A stretch of DNA of 7,160 nucleotides from Anaerolineae bacterium (GCA_019912905.1 JAIOHO010000921.1:1-7160); one strand, 5' to 3'. Shown: positions 1-5,860, counted from the stretch's first letter. Notes: a model not told the origin generated them from the sequence alone. A program made the numbers and translations.

Positions 1-40
1 GTCAAGTAATCGTCCTGAACAGCAAATTGTTCGGATACCA

Positions 41-80
41 CAGGGACACCGCCATGATGGGGTGCCCCTGTTTTTATTTT
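41..80 (+). terminator. Rho-independent terminator of an upstream plus-strand gene
   Basis: The arms CAGGGACACC (41-50) and GGTGCCCCTG (61-70) form a 10-bp stem with one A-C mismatch and a 10-nt loop. The stem is followed directly by TTTTTATTTT (71-80). The U-tract lies only on the plus-strand side, so it serves a plus-strand gene that ends at or before the left edge; a TAA at 7-9 in frame 1 is one candidate stop. The opposite strand has no T-run after the stem, so the terminator should not stop transcripts coming from the TetR gene. Confidence 0.85.
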
Positions 81-100
81 GGGACTCGACGGCAGCCGGG

Positions 101-139
101 TCAGGCGCTGATCATGTTTACGGAAGTCAGGCGGTTCAT
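101..139 (-). CDS. Possible 12-aa mini-ORF or start of a lost gene, downstream of the TetR gene
   Basis: Reading the minus strand, the TetR stop is followed after 17 nt by ATG at 139. A Shine-Dalgarno GGAGGA (plus positions 147-152) lies 7 nt in front of it. The ORF encodes MNRLTSVNMISA and ends at TGA (101-103). The spacing looks like the next gene of a TetR operon, yet the reading frame closes after 12 codons and the terminator of a convergent gene lies just beyond. It could be the 5' stub of a deleted partner gene, a tiny peptide, or chance. I do not recognise the peptide. Only the ribosome binding site and the spacing support it. Confidence 0.3.
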   Translation of the reverse strand: MNRLTSVNMISA

Positions 140-156
140 GCGTCTCTCCTCCGGCC

Positions 157-771
157 TCAGACAAGGCCATCCAAAAACAACATCGTCAGCAAATCAGGCA
201 GGTCGTCCCACTGTGCATTCAGGCTCGAATCGTCGAGCACGCGCAGGAACAACAAGCCCAGAAAAGTGGCGGCCATCACCCGCATGGTGAGCGGCACATT
301 CACCTGCCGAATCCTGCCCGCTTCGACCAGCCGGTTGAACTGGATTTCGGCCATCGCAAAGGTCGGCTCGACCACCTGCTGCATGTACAGCGCCCGCAGT
401 TCCGGGTTCACCAGCACTTCGGACAGGACGATCTGAAACGCCTTGAGATGATCCAGCGCCAGAAAGCCGAGCCGCTGGCGGAAATACGCCTCGAAAAAAG
501 CGCGCAGGTCGATCTGAGTCCCCTGCGCCAGGTCCCCCTCACGCCGCTCGGTCTCGTTCAGGCGGTTCATGATGCCCAGCAGCAGCGCCGGCTTATTCTC
601 GAAATAGTTGTAGATGGTCCCATCGGCAACCCCGGCAGCCTGGGCAATATCATGGATCGTCGCCCGCTGGAATCCCTTGTCGGCGAAAACCGCCGTCGCC
701 GCATCCAGTATCTGGTCGCGCCGGGCCCGAATCAGCAGTTCCTGAATCGGGTCTGTTTTACGTTCTGGCAT
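157..771 (-). CDS. TetR/AcrR-family transcriptional regulator, FadR-like
   Basis: This is a one-component DNA-binding repressor of 204 aa, the usual TetR length. Residues about 16-64 form the TetR_N helix-turn-helix domain: QILDAATAVFADKGF leads into TIHDIAQAAGVADGTIYNYF, and the recognition helix is in AGVADGTIYNYFENK. From memory, Bacillus subtilis FadR carries the closely similar AGVADGTIYLYFKNK. The remaining residues (about 70-204) are the helical ligand-binding and dimerisation part, which is poorly conserved, so the ligand cannot be read directly. The start at 771 (MPERKTD...) has a GGA 9 nt upstream; an in-frame ATG at 789 would add 6 residues but lacks a Shine-Dalgarno sequence. A promoter at 818-846 and an inverted repeat at 795-812 over the predicted transcription start point to autorepression. 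By analogy with FadR the effector may be a long-chain acyl-CoA. No fatty-acid gene is present in the window to support this. Confidence 0.93.
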   Translation of the reverse strand: MPERKTDPIQELLIRARRDQILDAATAVFADKGFQRATIHDIAQAAGVADGTIYNYFENKPALLLGIMNRLNETERREGDLAQGTQIDLRAFFEAYFRQRLGFLALDHLKAFQIVLSEVLVNPELRALYMQQVVEPTFAMAEIQFNRLVEAGRIRQVNVPLTMRVMAATFLGLLFLRVLDDSSLNAQWDDLPDLLTMLFLDGLV

Positions 772-794
772 TAGTGAATATCCATTCATTTATT

Positions 795-812
795 TGAATG
801 AGTGTTCATTCA
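795..812. promoter_or_regulatory. TetR/FadR-type operator, perfect 7-bp inverted repeat
   Basis: The site TGAATGAGTGTTCATTCA has perfect arms TGAATGA and TCATTCA around 4 bp. The known B. subtilis FadR consensus (TGAATGA-N4-TCATTCA layout, recalled) has the same arms and spacing. It lies 6 to 23 bp upstream of the ATG at 789 and directly downstream of the -10 box of the TetR promoter, so bound protein would cover the transcription start. Autoregulation by the adjacent TetR protein is inferred from position and motif. Confidence 0.8.
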
Positions 813-817
813 GATGC

Positions 818-846
818 ATGATAGGGAGATTCTGCATTTCTGTCAA
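818..846 (-). promoter_or_regulatory. Sigma-70-type promoter of the TetR gene
   Basis: On the minus strand there is a consensus -35 TTGACA (plus positions 841-846), a 17-bp spacer, and a -10 TATCAT (818-823). The expected start of transcription, near 811, falls inside the operator at 795-812. This gives a leader of about 40 nt to the ATG at 771, or about 22 nt to the ATG at 789. Confidence 0.8.
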
Positions 847-915
847 GCACCTGCTCCCACCATCTCCAAGCCGTCTCAATCGGCAGCGGCAATCTGCGGG
901 CACTGGCGGAGATCG

Positions 916-924
916 TGCTACAAT
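916..924 (+). promoter_or_regulatory. Extended -10 promoter of the PPC-domain protein gene
   Basis: TGCTACAAT is an extended -10 element (TG-n-TACAAT) with no clear -35 box 17 bp upstream. Transcription would start near 931, leaving a leader of about 40 nt before the ATG at 973. It lies more than 100 bp from the TetR operator, so direct control by that site is unlikely. Confidence 0.5.
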
Positions 925-972
925 GCCTGTACGGGCCTCGCCCGAATCGCAACTGACAATTTCGAGGGACTC

Positions 973-2145
973 ATGAGCCTGAAGCTGGTGATACCGCTGA
1001 TCGCGCTGCTGCTGGTTGGCCCGCTGTTCGCCCAGGACGATCTGCCGCTGTCCGAGCCGATCAACTATGATGACTCGGTAACCGATGATCTCACCCAGCG
1101 CGCCTTCTGGGATTGGTGGCATATTCAGGCTGCCCAAGGCGACGTGATCGTCGTCGATATGCAGGCGCGCGAAATGCTGGAGCCGCTGCTGGGCATCCTC
1201 GATCCGGACGGCACACTCGTCGCGCGCAGTGACGATGGCACGGCAGGCGGATCGGTTTCACTGGAGTACACCGTGCAGCAGGAAGGTGAATACACCCTCG
1301 TCGCCACCCGCGTCGGCAACGAAAATGGCACGTCCGACGGCCCCTATGCGCTGCGCGTGCGGCGGGCCAATGAAGTCCCGGCCCGCGAAAATGCCTATCA
1401 GGAAGTGACTTTCCGCTGCCAGGATTACGAAGCCGCCAATGCTGCCACCATCGAATTTGCCGATGACCCCGAACAGGCGACCTATTACCTGATTTCCGTC
1501 TACGGCCTGGATGGATTCGAGCCAGTGATCCGCGTCCAGTTCAGCGCGGTGGACCTGACCGATTGTTCCCGCGACGTCCAGGGGGTGAGCGGCAACCGCT
1601 ATGCGCTCCCCGGTGAAGACCCCATCACCCTGACCGATCCGGCAGTCTACACGGATCACACGGCGCAGCTGCTGATAACAAGCGCCGCGCCGGTCGGGAC
1701 GGTGACGCTCACCATCGGCAGCGCCAACGCCTCCCCAGGCCGCTATCTGGCGCTCATCGAGGCTTTTACCATCGAGCCGGGCGACGAGGACGGCATCCGA
1801 ATCGGACAGGGGCCGCTGGCGAGTGCGCTGCCGCTGACTCTGTATATGGTCGCCGACTCGAAATCGCGGCTCGACCCGTCCATCCACTGGACGAACGAAA
1901 CGACCGCCGGGGCGATCTGTGACGATGCCGGACGGCGCGGCTGTGAGGGAGTGCCTTCGCCGGAGGGGTTGGCCGTTTACATTGCGGAGCAGGATGCCGA
2001 AATCACGGCGGACCGTTTCGATGCTGGTCTGGTGCTTCCTCCTGGCCCCCCGGCCCTGCGCGATGTGACCCTGACCGCATTCGACCAGCGCACCAGCGGG
2101 CCGTACGCACTGGTGCTCATGGGTGAGCTGCCGCCTCGATCGTGA
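973..2145 (+). CDS. Secreted protein with PPC-like beta-sandwich repeats
   Basis: This is a 390-aa protein with a clear signal peptide: MSLK, then a hydrophobic stretch VIPLIALLLVGPLFA, with likely signal peptidase I cleavage after A20 (LFA-QDD). There is no lipobox cysteine, so it should be released outside the cell. Residues about 28-130 resemble a bacterial pre-peptidase C-terminal (PPC) domain: hydrophobic strands, LEPLLGILDPDGTLVARSDD, then EGEYTLVATRVG and GPYALRVRR. Two further units (about 141-266 and 280-385) show the same pattern in a weaker form, each ending in strands like GRYLALIEAF and GPYALVLMGE. Four cysteines (C149, C198, C316, C324) could form two disulfides. PPC domains are commonly non-catalytic accessory domains, and I see no enzyme motif, so a binding or surface role is a guess. 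The start at 973 is chosen because GAGGGA lies just before it and the signal peptide begins there. The upstream extension of the frame to 802 would cover the TetR operator and promoter and lacks a signal. Confidence 0.88.
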   Translation: MSLKLVIPLIALLLVGPLFAQDDLPLSEPINYDDSVTDDLTQRAFWDWWHIQAAQGDVIVVDMQAREMLEPLLGILDPDGTLVARSDDGTAGGSVSLEYTVQQEGEYTLVATRVGNENGTSDGPYALRVRRANEVPARENAYQEVTFRCQDYEAANAATIEFADDPEQATYYLISVYGLDGFEPVIRVQFSAVDLTDCSRDVQGVSGNRYALPGEDPITLTDPAVYTDHTAQLLITSAAPVGTVTLTIGSANASPGRYLALIEAFTIEPGDEDGIRIGQGPLASALPLTLYMVADSKSRLDPSIHWTNETTAGAICDDAGRRGCEGVPSPEGLAVYIAEQDAEITADRFDAGLVLPPGPPALRDVTLTAFDQRTSGPYALVLMGELPPRS

Positions 2146-2171
2146 TCATTTTCACAAATCATCGAAATAGC

Positions 2172-2188
2172 TGACAGGAGATGACAGG
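2172..2188 (+). repeat. Direct repeat TGACAGG with 10-bp period
   Basis: TGACAGG occurs at 2172-2178 and again at 2182-2188, one DNA helical turn apart. The pair lies just upstream of the -10 box at 2198-2203, where a -35 element would be expected. Such in-phase direct repeats are typical of activator sites of the OmpR/PhoB type, but the protein that binds here, if any, is unknown. Confidence 0.4.
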
Positions 2189-2190
2189 TT

Positions 2191-2231
2191 CCCCTGAGAT
2201 AATAGAAACAGATGTTCTATCAATTCAGGGG
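2191..2231 (+). other. Imperfect hairpin pairing the Shine-Dalgarno of the 67-aa ORF
   Basis: The outer arms CCCCTGA (2191-2197) and TCAGGGG (2225-2231) and the inner arms ATAGAA (2202-2207) and TTCTAT (2215-2220) are all perfect. A symmetric 4/4 internal loop separates them and a 7-nt apical loop closes the hairpin. The GGGG of the 3' arm is the ribosome binding site of the ORF starting at 2241, so in a transcript that includes the whole element the site would be masked. It is not followed by a U-tract and so is not a simple terminator. If transcription starts from the -10 box inside it, the element could act only as a DNA palindrome. Confidence 0.5.
2195..2203 (+). promoter_or_regulatory. 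Possible extended -10 promoter for the 67-aa ORF
   Basis: TGAGATAAT matches the extended -10 form (TG-n-GATAAT, 5 of 6 to TATAAT). A TTGACA-like box is not correctly spaced: TGACA motifs sit 21 and 11 bp upstream. The expected start near 2210 lies about 30 nt before the ATG at 2241. Confidence 0.45.
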
Positions 2232-2240
2232 GAATGAGTA

Positions 2241-2444
2241 ATGTCAGACCCAGGCATGTTCTTACAGAATGTCTTGTATGTGTGGATACTCCAAGAGGAG
2301 TGGCAGGCGTCCGACCATCCACAGTTGCAGCGCCTATCGGTTCGCCAAGTGCTGACAGCCCGCCTCGGCCTGCGTCTGATTCGCCTGGGTCAGCGCCTTT
2401 TATCAGAGCCATCCGCGCAGGACCTCAACCCACATTCCGCCTGA
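2241..2444 (+). CDS. Small hypothetical protein, 67 aa
   Basis: I do not recognise this protein. It begins MSDPGMFLQNVLYVWILQEE and has an Arg/Leu-rich stretch LTARLGLRLIRLGQRLL at about residues 38-54. Leu/Ile and Arg alternate there in a way that would make a basic amphipathic helix, possibly membrane-associated. A strong Shine-Dalgarno GGGGG (2228-2232) lies 8 nt upstream of the ATG, and an extended -10 box precedes it. It fills most of the 355-bp gap between the PPC-protein stop and the kinase stop; the remaining bases hold only the direct repeat, the hairpin leader and a terminator-like stem. Another frame opens at 2234 with the same ribosome binding site but runs antisense deep into the kinase gene, so it is less likely. 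The evidence is the translation signals and the plausible composition; there is no homology I can name. Confidence 0.5.
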   Translation: MSDPGMFLQNVLYVWILQEEWQASDHPQLQRLSVRQVLTARLGLRLIRLGQRLLSEPSAQDLNPHSA

Positions 2445-2470
2445 CACCGATCATCATCCTACAGGGAGCC

Positions 2471-2489
2471 GGGGCGCGGATCGTGCCCC
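2471..2489. terminator. GC-rich hairpin between convergent genes, possible terminator
   Basis: GGGGCGC (2471-2477) and GTGCCCC (2483-2489) form a 7-bp stem with one G-U pair and a GGATC loop. On the plus strand it is followed by TTCTC, a poor U-tract, and on the minus strand by no T-run. It lies 11 nt beyond the kinase stop and 26 nt beyond the stop of the 67-aa ORF, a sensible place for termination of both convergent transcripts. The missing U-tract keeps confidence low. Confidence 0.35.
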
Positions 2490-2500
2490 TTCTCATCCGT

Positions 2501-4342
2501 TTACGCGGGAATCGTGAAATAGAAGGTGCTCCCCTCGCCCACCTGCGATTCAACCCACATGCGCCCGCCGTGCAGTTCGACCGTCTTTTTACAGATCGCC
2601 AGCCCGATGCCGGTGCCCGGATATTCCGTCTGGTGATGCAGGCGCTGGAAAATCACGAAGATACGTTCCAGATACTGCGCTTCGATGCCGATCCCGTTAT
2701 CACGCACGCAGAAGCGCCATTCTTTTTTGTGACGGGTCGCATCAATGTGAATTTCTGGTTCGCGGTCGCCGCGGTACTTGAGCGCGTTGCTGATCAGATT
2801 CTGGAACAGTTGGAGGATTAACTGTTTGTCCGCCTTGATCTGCGGCAGTCCCTCATGAATGATGGTCGCCCCGGCCTCGTCGATGGCAACCTGAAGCTGC
2901 TGGCAGACCTCATCGACCACTTCCTGGCAGTCTACTGGCACGAACTCATGCACCTGGGTCTCGACCCGCGAATAAGCCAGCAGCGCGTCAATCAAGTCGC
3001 GCATCCGCTTCGCACCGCCCACTGCAAAAGCGAAAAACTCATGGCCTTCGTCATCCAGTAAATCGGCGTAACGCATCTCGATCAACTGCAAATAGTTGCT
3101 GACGGTGCGCAGCGGTTCGCGCAAATCGTGGGATGCCACATACGCAAAGCGGCGCAGTTCGTCATTCGAGCGCTGCAACGCCGCGGTCCGCTGCTGAACC
3201 TTCTCCTCCAGCGCTTCCGTCTGGCGGTGCAGTTCTTCCAGCATGGCGGCGTTCGCCAGGACGATGGCGGTTTGCTGTGTGAAGACCGCCAGCAGGCGCA
3301 GATCATCCTCGACAAACAGGGAACCGTGCTCCAGAAAGACCACCAGCACGCCCAGGGCACGCGGGCCTGTCGTGATCGGGACGACCAGCAGCGGCTCCGC
3401 AGCGAGCGCCTTCATCATGTGCCGGTCAGCATTGTCCAGGCTGCTGGACCGGGAGACGACCTGCGCTTCCTGCTCGCGCCATACGCGCCGAATGACACCC
3501 TCCAGATTCAGGTCCGGCAGGGAGGGGATACCGTCGGACGCTTGCAGCGCCAACTGTTCGCTGGCCTGGTCCCACAAGGCTACAGCAACCCGGTGCGTCC
3601 CCATCGCTCGCGTGACAGCCTGATAAAGCTGGCGCAGGATGTCCGTAGACGATCCATCGCCAGAGCGCTGGATCTGCTGAAGATAATCGCGCAGTTCGGT
3701 TAGCTGCCATGCCTGGCGGAGCCAGCGGGGAGGGGCAAATCCGACATAGTAGGTCAGCGCCGAGAGCATCGCCATGAACTGGATGGCGGAGGTCGCATTG
3801 GCGGCCAGATCGGGCAGCGCGCTCCGGATCCCCGCCACCACCAGGGCGGCCACCAGGAAAATCGAACCGGCGGCGGCAAAGCGCAGGCGCTGGCGGACCA
3901 CCCCGACGCTGGCAAAAGCGCCCCTGATGAAGGCCATAATCGCATAGCCATCGATCATGACGAAATACGCGATCACCGCCAGAACCGCCCAGGCGGGCAG
4001 CGGACTGCCCACGACCAGCACCAGCGCCCAGGAAACGATCATGGCGGCCAGCGCGCCCCTCATAACGAGCCGGGGAACGGGCCGAAAATAGCTCACGAGT
4101 TGCAGCAGCAGATAAGGTTGGGCCAGCAGCGCCACCGTACTCACCTGGGACAGCCAGGGCAGCGCCCACCCCGTAATCGCCCGGAACAAGCCGATCAGAA
4201 TGCCGGAAGTCAGGCACAAAAACACCAGGGCAATATCGCGGCGAATCCGGTCCCGATAAACCAGAAAGTCAATCAGAGTGCGGACAGCGAGCACCACGAA
4301 GAAGATACGGCTCAGGTGTGTCAGAAGTTCACTTACGTTCAT
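2501..4342 (-). CDS. Membrane sensor histidine kinase (7TM-GAF-HisKA-HATPase)
   Basis: This is a 613-aa hybrid-free sensor kinase that should autophosphorylate on a histidine and pass the phosphate to a response regulator. Residues about 5-203 form about seven hydrophobic segments (a 7TM sensor module). Residues 232-372 look like a GAF domain (DILRQLYQAVTRAMG ... PLLVVPITTGPRALGVLVVF), followed by a coiled coil at about 365-398. The HisKA H-box is FAYVASHDLREPLRTV with phospho-acceptor H405. The ATPase domain has the N box QLFQNLISNALKY (N515, N519), G1 DNGIGIE (D548), F box IFVIFQRLH and G2 GTGIGLAICKK (576-586). All catalytic boxes are intact, and the style is that of phytochrome-like kinases. 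The start at 4342 is supported by AAGGGG (4350-4355) 7 nt upstream. A TACAAT (4435-4440, minus) could be its -10 box but has a poor -35. The gene is divergent from aroF. No response regulator is present in the window, so it is an orphan here, and the signal sensed is unknown. Confidence 0.95.
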   Translation of the reverse strand: MNVSELLTHLSRIFFVVLAVRTLIDFLVYRDRIRRDIALVFLCLTSGILIGLFRAITGWALPWLSQVSTVALLAQPYLLLQLVSYFRPVPRLVMRGALAAMIVSWALVLVVGSPLPAWAVLAVIAYFVMIDGYAIMAFIRGAFASVGVVRQRLRFAAAGSIFLVAALVVAGIRSALPDLAANATSAIQFMAMLSALTYYVGFAPPRWLRQAWQLTELRDYLQQIQRSGDGSSTDILRQLYQAVTRAMGTHRVAVALWDQASEQLALQASDGIPSLPDLNLEGVIRRVWREQEAQVVSRSSSLDNADRHMMKALAAEPLLVVPITTGPRALGVLVVFLEHGSLFVEDDLRLLAVFTQQTAIVLANAAMLEELHRQTEALEEKVQQRTAALQRSNDELRRFAYVASHDLREPLRTVSNYLQLIEMRYADLLDDEGHEFFAFAVGGAKRMRDLIDALLAYSRVETQVHEFVPVDCQEVVDEVCQQLQVAIDEAGATIIHEGLPQIKADKQLILQLFQNLISNALKYRGDREPEIHIDATRHKKEWRFCVRDNGIGIEAQYLERIFVIFQRLHHQTEYPGTGIGLAICKKTVELHGGRMWVESQVGEGSTFYFTIPA

Positions 4343-4509
4343 CAGGCAGCCCCTTGCACGGTTTGAAGGAACGACTCAGGCCGAGACGTTTTCACTCCGG
4401 GTAAATCGCGCTTTAAGCTAACGGCTGACTGGTTATTGTAAACGACCCTGTGGGCCGGGTGACATCGGCCACTCGACCTAATTCTGCCCTGGAACGGCGC
4501 AGTCTGATG

Positions 4510-4538
4510 TAGCCAATGCTGCCTGCGGGAAGTATAAT
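4510..4538 (+). promoter_or_regulatory. Promoter of aroF
   Basis: A consensus -10 TATAAT (4533-4538) lies 17 bp downstream of TAGCCA (4510-4515, 4 of 6 to TTGACA). Transcription would start near 4545, giving a leader of about 46 nt. This excludes the in-frame ATG at 4516, which is upstream of the -10 box. Confidence 0.7.
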
Positions 4539-4590
4539 CCGTCTAAACATCGCTCAAAAAGACATCTTAGCGTTTGTGGGGAGAAATATC

Positions 4591-5670
4591 ATGGCTGACA
4601 ATTCATTGCAGGCACTGCGTTCGCAGGTGGACGACATCAACCTGCAAATTCTGGACCTGCTCAACCGGCGCGCGCGGCTGGCTTCGGAAATCGGCACCGT
4701 GCAGCAGCAATTGGGCACCTCGTTTTATGACCCGGAACGTGAAGCACAGATGCTGACCATACTCCAGCAGGCGAACAACGGCCCGTTCAGCAACGAGACG
4801 ATTCAGGCGCTGTTCCGCGAAATCTTCCGCGCTTCGCTGGCGCTGGAGGAGAAGGAAGCGCGCCAGAAGATCCGCGTGCAGAAGCACACGCCTGATGAGC
4901 ACACCGTCATCACCATGGCGGACGGCACCCAGATCGGCAACAGCGATTTCACCATCATCAGCGGGCCGTGCGCCGTCGAAAGTGTGGAGCAGATCGACGA
5001 AGTAGCGGCGGCGCTGTCCGAACGCGGCGTGCGCTTCCTGCGCGGCATGGGCTGGAAGCCGCGCACCTCGCCCTATGATTTCCAGGGGCTGGGCCTGGAA
5101 GGATTGAAGATCGCGCGGCAGGTGGCGAATAAGTACAACATGTACGTCGTCAGCGAGATCATGGACATGAGCCTGGTTTCGCAGATGAGTGATTATGTGG
5201 ATGTGTTCTGGGTCGGGGCGCGCAACATGTCGAACAGCTTCCTGCTCAAAGCCATGGGCCAGGTGCGCCAACCGGTGATCCTCAAGCGCAGCATGGGCGC
5301 GACGATTCAGGACTTCCTGTATGCCGCCGAATACATCGTCGCCAGCGGCAACCCGAATGTGATCCTGATCGAACGCGGCATCCGCACCTTCGAAACCTGG
5401 ACACGCAACACGCTCGACATCAGCGCCATCGCCCTGCTCAAACAGGAATCGCACCTGCCGGTCGTGGGCGATATTTCGCATTCGGCAGGCCGCCGTGACA
5501 TCGCCATCCCGCTGGCAAAAGCGGTCAAAGCCGTCGGTGCGGACGGGCTGATGTTCGAATGCCATCCGAACCCGCCGGTTGCCATGAGCGACGCCAAACA
5601 GCAGTTGAGCATCCCGGAGATGCATGCGCTGCTGGACGAAATCACCGACACGCATAAGGTCCTGGCCTGA
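4591..5670 (+). CDS. aroF: Bifunctional-type chorismate mutase/DAHP synthase (3-deoxy-7-phosphoheptulonate synthase)
   Basis: This enzyme condenses phosphoenolpyruvate and erythrose 4-phosphate to DAHP, the first step of the shikimate pathway, in the cytoplasm. At 359 aa it matches the B. subtilis AroA(G) type (about 358 aa). Residues 5-88 are an AroQ chorismate mutase domain and residues 105-350 are a type I-beta DAHP synthase barrel. Synthase motifs are SGPCAVES (C127), RGMGWKPRTSPYDFQGLG (K156), GARNMSN, LKRSMGAT, ERGIRTFE and DISHSAGRRD (H297). The metal-ligand set C127, H297, E323 (MFECHP) and D334 (AMSD) is complete. In the mutase domain R10, R27, D47, R50, E51 and S82 are kept, but the position of E. 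coli mutase Lys39 is Q38 and that of Gln88 is E86. Mutase activity is therefore doubtful, and the domain may act mainly as the feedback-sensing part, a role known for this fusion. The start at 4591 has GGGGAG about 8 nt upstream and lies downstream of a TATAAT promoter. The symbol follows common usage; Bacillus calls it aroA. Confidence 0.95.
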   Translation: MADNSLQALRSQVDDINLQILDLLNRRARLASEIGTVQQQLGTSFYDPEREAQMLTILQQANNGPFSNETIQALFREIFRASLALEEKEARQKIRVQKHTPDEHTVITMADGTQIGNSDFTIISGPCAVESVEQIDEVAAALSERGVRFLRGMGWKPRTSPYDFQGLGLEGLKIARQVANKYNMYVVSEIMDMSLVSQMSDYVDVFWVGARNMSNSFLLKAMGQVRQPVILKRSMGATIQDFLYAAEYIVASGNPNVILIERGIRTFETWTRNTLDISAIALLKQESHLPVVGDISHSAGRRDIAIPLAKAVKAVGADGLMFECHPNPPVAMSDAKQQLSIPEMHALLDEITDTHKVLA

Positions 5671-5750
5671 CCCAACGCCGGGCCAGCGCCTGAGGATGCG
5701 GTGGAGAGAGAACTGGCTGTAACACCTGCGGCGACGGGATACGCGCCTCT

Positions 5751-5796
5751 GGCAGCCTGTGAACAGTCGAACGAGGCTGGAAGTAAGCAGGCTGCC
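5751..5796 (+). repeat. 9-bp inverted repeat with a competing inner arm
   Basis: GGCAGCCTG (5751-5759) is the exact reverse complement of CAGGCTGCC (5788-5796). The same left arm can also pair through CAGCCT (5753-5758) with AGGCTG at 5774-5779, so two mutually exclusive stems are possible. No U-tract follows. It lies in the 203-bp gap between aroF and the stress-protein gene; it could be a transcript-end stem or a leader structure, or chance. Confidence 0.35.
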
Positions 5797-5860
5797 TGAA
5801 TCGGACGAGTGATCCGTTCCGCAGGTTGAACACCTTATCATGGTCTGTGACACGGACTTC

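Noticed and set aside
17..32. Short inverted repeat GAACA-GCAAAT-TGTTC before the terminator
   Set aside because: A 5-bp stem is expected by chance and no U-tract follows; the stem at 41-70 explains termination.
27..436. Plus-strand frames opposite the TetR gene
   Set aside because: They begin inside or next to the terminator stem and run antisense to a clear TetR-family gene.
802..972. N-terminal extension of the PPC protein from the ATG at 802
   Set aside because: It would start within the TetR operator, cross the TetR promoter and the extended -10 box, and bury the signal peptide; the start at 973 has a ribosome binding site.
1258..1887. Minus-strand frame of 209 codons opposite the PPC protein
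   Set aside because: The sense strand has a signal peptide, ribosome binding site and domain repeats; the antisense frame has none of these.
2234..2821. Plus-strand frame of 195 codons starting next to the 67-aa ORF
   Set aside because: It runs more than 300 bp antisense into the catalytic domain of the kinase; only its first part shares the ribosome binding site of the ATG at 2241.
3426..4217. Minus-strand frame of 263 codons inside the histidine kinase gene
   Set aside because: It lies in another frame on the same strand as the kinase, whose membrane and GAF regions are convincing; its translation is Arg/Gly/Ala-rich without motifs.
4516..4590. 25-residue extension of AroF from the ATG at 4516
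   Set aside because: It is upstream of the TATAAT box at 4533-4538 and absent from the family; the ATG at 4591 has a good Shine-Dalgarno.
5740..5800. Possible structured RNA such as SRP RNA, because of a GGAAGTAAGCAG stretch
   Set aside because: The GGAA loop is not closed by the required stem and the conserved asymmetric loop is missing; only the simple inverted repeat can be supported.
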